Part shown: positions 61,151 through 64,000 of the stretch, one piece after another
How the letters are laid out: every line of letters begins with the position of its first letter
How positions within the stretch are numbered: position 1 is the stretch's first letter
The notes under the pieces: generated by a model
What the model was told of the DNA's origin: nothing
Databases searched by the model: none
The model's input: only the letters and a program-made list of their open reading frames with translations
Source of the DNA: an uncultured Dehalococcoidia bacterium
Lineage (GTDB): Bacteria; Chloroflexota; Dehalococcoidia; Dehalococcoidales; UBA1222
Direction of reading: 5' to 3'
DNA: 64,000 bases
Assembly: GCA_903844845.1 (NCBI GenBank)
Contig: CAIMVG010000006.1
Span: 62,001 to 126,000 of the forward strand
Program-made: the position numbers and the translations under genes

Positions 61151-61221
61151 CGCTGCGAACGGAAAACCATTTGCCAAAGGCGTGCGCAGCGCGATAAAAT
61201 ATTAAGAGGATAGCTATCGAA

Positions 61222-62808
61222 ATGCCCAGAGCGATAAAAGACGAAATCGGCGAACAAAGCATCAAACAAACGAACCCTGAACTGGATGCACTTCTTGAAA
61301 AGCTGCCGGAGAGCGTGCGTGTTCCTTTGCTGGCGCAAGAGGGGCTGGATAGCCTCCTGGAGATAATTATAGATTTAGGCCGGCCGCCAGAAGCCAGGTT
61401 CCCTGACAGGGATTCTATCCTCGACAGCCGCGAGATCACCCAGGAACAAATCGATTATGTAACGTCCCGAATTAGCGGTTTCGGAGACGATAACCGTGCC
61501 GGGATAGCCCGGACACTCCACCGCATTTCTGCCATCCGCAATCGGGAGGGGCGTATAGTTGGGCTGACCTGCCGCGTGGGGCGCGCTGTGCAGGGAACTG
61601 TCAAAATTATCGAAGATTTGATCCAATCCGGTAAAAGTGTTCTTCTGCTGGGACGTCCGGGCATTGGCAAGACTACTATGCTAAGAGAGGCAGCCCGGGT
61701 ACTGGCTGACGATTTGAAAAAACGGGTGGTCATAGTAGATACTTCCAACGAAATCGCAGGAGACGGCGATATCCCCCACTCTTCCATCGGGCACGCCCGC
61801 CGCATGCAGGTCGCGAGGACCAATATGCAGCATTCCGTCATGATAGAGGCGGTGGAGAACCACATGCCCGAAGTTATTATCATCGACGAAATCGGCACGG
61901 AACTGGAAGCCCAGGCCGCCCGCACGATTGCGGAACGAGGGGTACAGCTTATAGGTACTGCTCACGGCAATACGCTTGAAAACCTGATGATAAATCCCAC
62001 GCTTTCCGATCTTATCGGCGGTATCCAGGCCGTCACCCTCGGAGATGAAGAGGCCAAGCGCAGGGGTACTCAGAAAACTATTCTTGAGAGGAAATCACCG
62101 CCTACGTTTGGCGTCGTGGTGGAGATCCAGGACCGCTACAGGGTGGCGGTCCATGCGGACACCGCTGAGGCGGTTGATGAAAGTCTGCGAGGGCAACCCG
62201 CAACAACCGAGATACGCTGGCTCGAAAATGGTGAAGTTCGTATCGAGAAGCAGGAGCCGGTAAAACACGGCAAGGAGATGATAGCCGAAAGACCAAAGGA
62301 AAATTCGAAGGAATCTCCCCGCATGTATCTTTTCGGCATCAACCGTCAGCAACTAGAAGACCAGGCGCGAGATATGGGCCTTACACTCAGCCTCACGGAG
62401 GATTTAAGGACAGCGGGCCTGATGGTTACATCCAAGAGTTACTTTAGACGAAAACCCCAAAAGATCCGCGACGCGGAAGCGCACGGCATTCCCATATACG
62501 TTTTAAGGACACACACTCCCGTGCAGCTCAGGAAGATGCTGGTTACCATGCATCCCGGGGCTCTTCAGAACGCTCGTATGACCGACGTATCGGAAGGTCG
62601 ACAAGGAGCCATTGATTCGGCACTCCACGAAGCTGAGGAAGCTGCCTCGGATGTGTTGCAAGAAGGCGATGAATCCGTCGAGCTCAATCCCCAGGGAGCA
62701 TATATCAGAAGACTGCAGCACTTGATCGCCGAAAGAAACTTGCTCTCTTCAAAAAGCGTAGGCCGCGAACCCAACCGGCACGTTATGATTTTCAGGGATA
62801 ACCATTGA
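61222..62808 (+). CDS. AAA ATPase with R3H domain (SpoIIIAA/Ycf45-like)
   Basis: This 528-residue protein has an N-terminal region of about 120 residues, then a RecA/secretion-type ATPase with Walker [10 protein letters not shown] (residues 144-152), [17 protein letters not shown], a Walker B-like [16 protein letters not shown] and sensor [12 protein letters not shown] linker with many charges and a domain beginning [15 protein letters not shown] follow. The C-terminal R3H single-strand nucleic-acid-binding motif is [11 protein letters not shown] (Arg-x3-His). Such proteins occur widely, often near ribosome-related genes, without defined function; they may act on RNA. It lies between rsmG and tmk and overlaps the latter by one base. 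Confidence 0.88.
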   Translation: MPRAIKDEIGEQSIKQTNPELDALLEKLPESVRVPLLAQEGLDSLLEIIIDLGRPPEARFPDRDSILDSREITQEQIDYVTSRISGFGDDNRAGIARTLHRISAIRNREGRIVGLTCRVGRAVQGTVKIIEDLIQSGKSVLLLGRPGIGKTTMLREAARVLADDLKKRVVIVDTSNEIAGDGDIPHSSIGHARRMQVARTNMQHSVMIEAVENHMPEVIIIDEIGTELEAQAARTIAERGVQLIGTAHGNTLENLMINPTLSDLIGGIQAVTLGDEEAKRRGTQKTILERKSPPTFGVVVEIQDRYRVAVHADTAEAVDESLRGQPATTEIRWLENGEVRIEKQEPVKHGKEMIAERPKENSKESPRMYLFGINRQQLEDQARDMGLTLSLTEDLRTAGLMVTSKSYFRRKPQKIRDAEAHGIPIYVLRTHTPVQLRKMLVTMHPGALQNARMTDVSEGRQGAIDSALHEAEEAASDVLQEGDESVELNPQGAYIRRLQHLIAERNLLSSKSVGREPNRHVMIFRDNH

Positions 62809-63425
62809 TGCCCCCGTTTATCACCTTTGAAGGAGGTGAGGGCTGCGGCAAGAGCTACCAGGCACGGGCCCTTCACCGGCGGTTAACCAAACAATCGATC
62901 CCCGCCGTGCTTACTCATGAACCTGGCGGCACGACCCTCGGGGAAAACATCACCCGGTGGCTGAAATGGCGCGGTGACGTACCTATCTCAGCTGTGGGTG
63001 AATTGCTTCTTTTCAGCGCCTCGCGCAACCAGCTCATGGAAGAATTTATTATTCCGAAATTGAATGAAGGGAATGTTGTCATTTGCGACAGGTTCTACGA
63101 TTCAACCCTGGCATACCAGGGTTACGGCCGCGGTCTCGATCTCGACCTGATAAAAACACTTAACACTCTGTCGACAGGGGGCTTGAAGCCTTCGTTTACC
63201 GTTTTGCTTGATATCCCGGCGTCCGACGGGCTGGCACGGAAGAACAAGAAACGCATCGATCGGTTCGAAAAAGAAGCGGTCGTTTTTCATGAACAAGTAC
63301 GCCAGGGATACCTTCAGCTCGCGCGTAACGAACCAAGGCGATTCCTGATAATTGATGCCCTATTGCCGAAAAATGCGGTTGCGGACATCATTCAGGAACG
63401 AGTTCGGCGTCTGATTAATCTATAA
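62808..63425 (+). CDS. tmk: Thymidylate kinase
   Basis: This 205-residue kinase phosphorylates dTMP to dTDP. Seen: FITFEGGEGCGKS (P-loop), LTHEPGGTTLGENI, VICDRFYDSTLAYQGYGRGLD (DRY/H-type motif) and LLDIPASDGLARK. The start ATG 62808 overlaps the stop of the preceding ATPase by one base. EGGEGCGKS has Cys in the loop where Ala or Ser is more common. Confidence 0.94.
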   Translation: MPPFITFEGGEGCGKSYQARALHRRLTKQSIPAVLTHEPGGTTLGENITRWLKWRGDVPISAVGELLLFSASRNQLMEEFIIPKLNEGNVVICDRFYDSTLAYQGYGRGLDLDLIKTLNTLSTGGLKPSFTVLLDIPASDGLARKNKKRIDRFEKEAVVFHEQVRQGYLQLARNEPRRFLIIDALLPKNAVADIIQERVRRLINL

Positions 63426-63524
63426 AGATACCAACTGGCATATCCACACGGGAGAGAAGGGGAGAGGTGGCTGAAATTCAAAGTATTGGACACGCAGCGA
63501 TTAGTCTACAGCGAAGCCGGTGAT

Positions 63525-64000
63525 ATGAAACCCAACCTCACGAAACTGAAGCCGTCGTTCCGTGAAGAACGGAAGTTCATCGCAGAAGGATATATCCTCA
63601 CAGCCGGAGTAGACGAGGTCGGGCGAGGTTGTCTGGCGGGCCCTGTTGCCGCTTGTGCCGTAATTCTTCCCTGTAATATTCGTAAACCGTGGTTGAAAGA
63701 AGTGCGGGACAGCAAGATCCTTACTCAAAAGAAACGCGAATACCTTTTTAGCTTTATTGAGGAAGCTGCCATAGGGATAGGCACCGGAGTCATCCAAAAT
63801 GACGTTATCGATTTGATTGGAATCGGGAACGCCAGCAAGCTGGCAATGAAAAACGCCATAGAACAATTGAACCCCCAGGCGGACAGTCTATTGATAGATT
63901 TCTTCAAACTCCCCGACGTTAGACTTCCGCAAAAAGGGATAGCATACGGCGACGCCTTGTGTTATTCGATAGCCTGCGCATCGATCATAGCGAAAGTCAC
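63525..64000 (+). CDS. rnhB: Ribonuclease HII (C-terminus beyond window)
   Basis: About 158 residues are present. The protein removes ribonucleotides from RNA/DNA hybrids. GVDEVGRGCLAGPVAACAVI holds the first two catalytic acids (DEVGRG for the usual DEAGRG), SKILTQKKRE follows, and GIGNASKLAMKNAIEQL and DSLLIDFFKL match the central domain. The start is ATG 63525, but it has no ribosome-binding site. A GAAGGGGAGAGG sequence at 63455-63467 precedes instead an 18-codon frame (GTG 63467 to TGA 63521-63523) that ends one base before this ATG, suggesting translational coupling; a CTG at 63471 in the rnhB frame is another possible start. Confidence 0.85.
   Translation, partial: MKPNLTKLKPSFREERKFIAEGYILTAGVDEVGRGCLAGPVAACAVILPCNIRKPWLKEVRDSKILTQKKREYLFSFIEEAAIGIGTGVIQNDVIDLIGIGNASKLAMKNAIEQLNPQADSLLIDFFKLPDVRLPQKGIAYGDALCYSIACASIIAKV

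Overview
The window (about 53% G+C by eye) reads as a chromosomal segment of an anaerobic, hydrogen-using bacterium. The best guess is Chloroflexota, class Dehalococcoidia or a near relative. This rests on gene content only: many small Fe-S proteins, an uptake-type [NiFe] hydrogenase with its hyp genes, a membrane pyrophosphatase, archaeal-type phosphoglycerate mutase (ApgM) and GlmU-like enzymes, lipoprotein signals and no outer-membrane genes. No rRNA, tRNA, CRISPR array, phage or transposase gene was seen.

Layout. 1-6.8 kb: a ClC chloride channel (cut by the window edge), an AprAB-like flavoprotein/ferredoxin/membrane-protein operon, a NapH-like polyferredoxin with a PadR repressor and its palindromic operator, and a ferredoxin-like protein. 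6.8-7.9 kb: REP-like palindromic repeats surrounding a GIY-YIG nuclease gene. 7.9-11.2 kb: a two-component system (TCS1) divergent from a Thr-Pro-repeat protein that ends in a single haem motif. 11.3-14.7 kb: a Pif1-like helicase and a BcrA-type ABC transporter. 14.8-19.9 kb: a minus-strand dxs-pgk-apgM-tpiA operon. 20.4-28.7 kb: a structured leader with a terminator, then hydrogenase small and large subunits, maturation protease, hypF, hypC, hypD and hypE. 29-33 kb: an MFS exporter and the pyrophosphatase hppA.

33-38.8 kb: a second two-component system (TCS2) followed by an FtsX/MacB-like ABC transporter, an HtrA lipoprotein protease and a zinc-ribbon protein. Near-identical 11-bp direct repeats lie before TCS2 and before the transporter operon. 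38.9-47.9 kb: mutS2, then a MoxR/DUF58 cluster. 48-53.5 kb: an amino-sugar operon (glmM, two GlmU-like proteins, glmS) with an apparently leaderless promoter. 53.5-60.4 kb: mostly minus-strand housekeeping genes (CinA-C domain, zinc ribbon, ferredoxin, Crp/Fnr regulator, leucyl aminopeptidase, acyl-CoA ligase-like protein), ending with thiC under a TPP riboswitch and attenuator. 60.4-64 kb: rsmG, an R3H AAA-ATPase, tmk and the start of rnhB.

The least ordinary features are: the hydrogenase, whose proximal-cluster motif carries Asp and whose large subunit has Gln in place of the C-terminal His plus a His-rich tail; the two self-contained two-component regulons defined by 11-bp repeats; the REP/GIY-YIG island; the second GlmU copy with a lost metal-binding Asp; and the acyl-CoA ligase-like protein that lacks two core motifs. 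All functional statements are sequence-based inferences; no database search was run.
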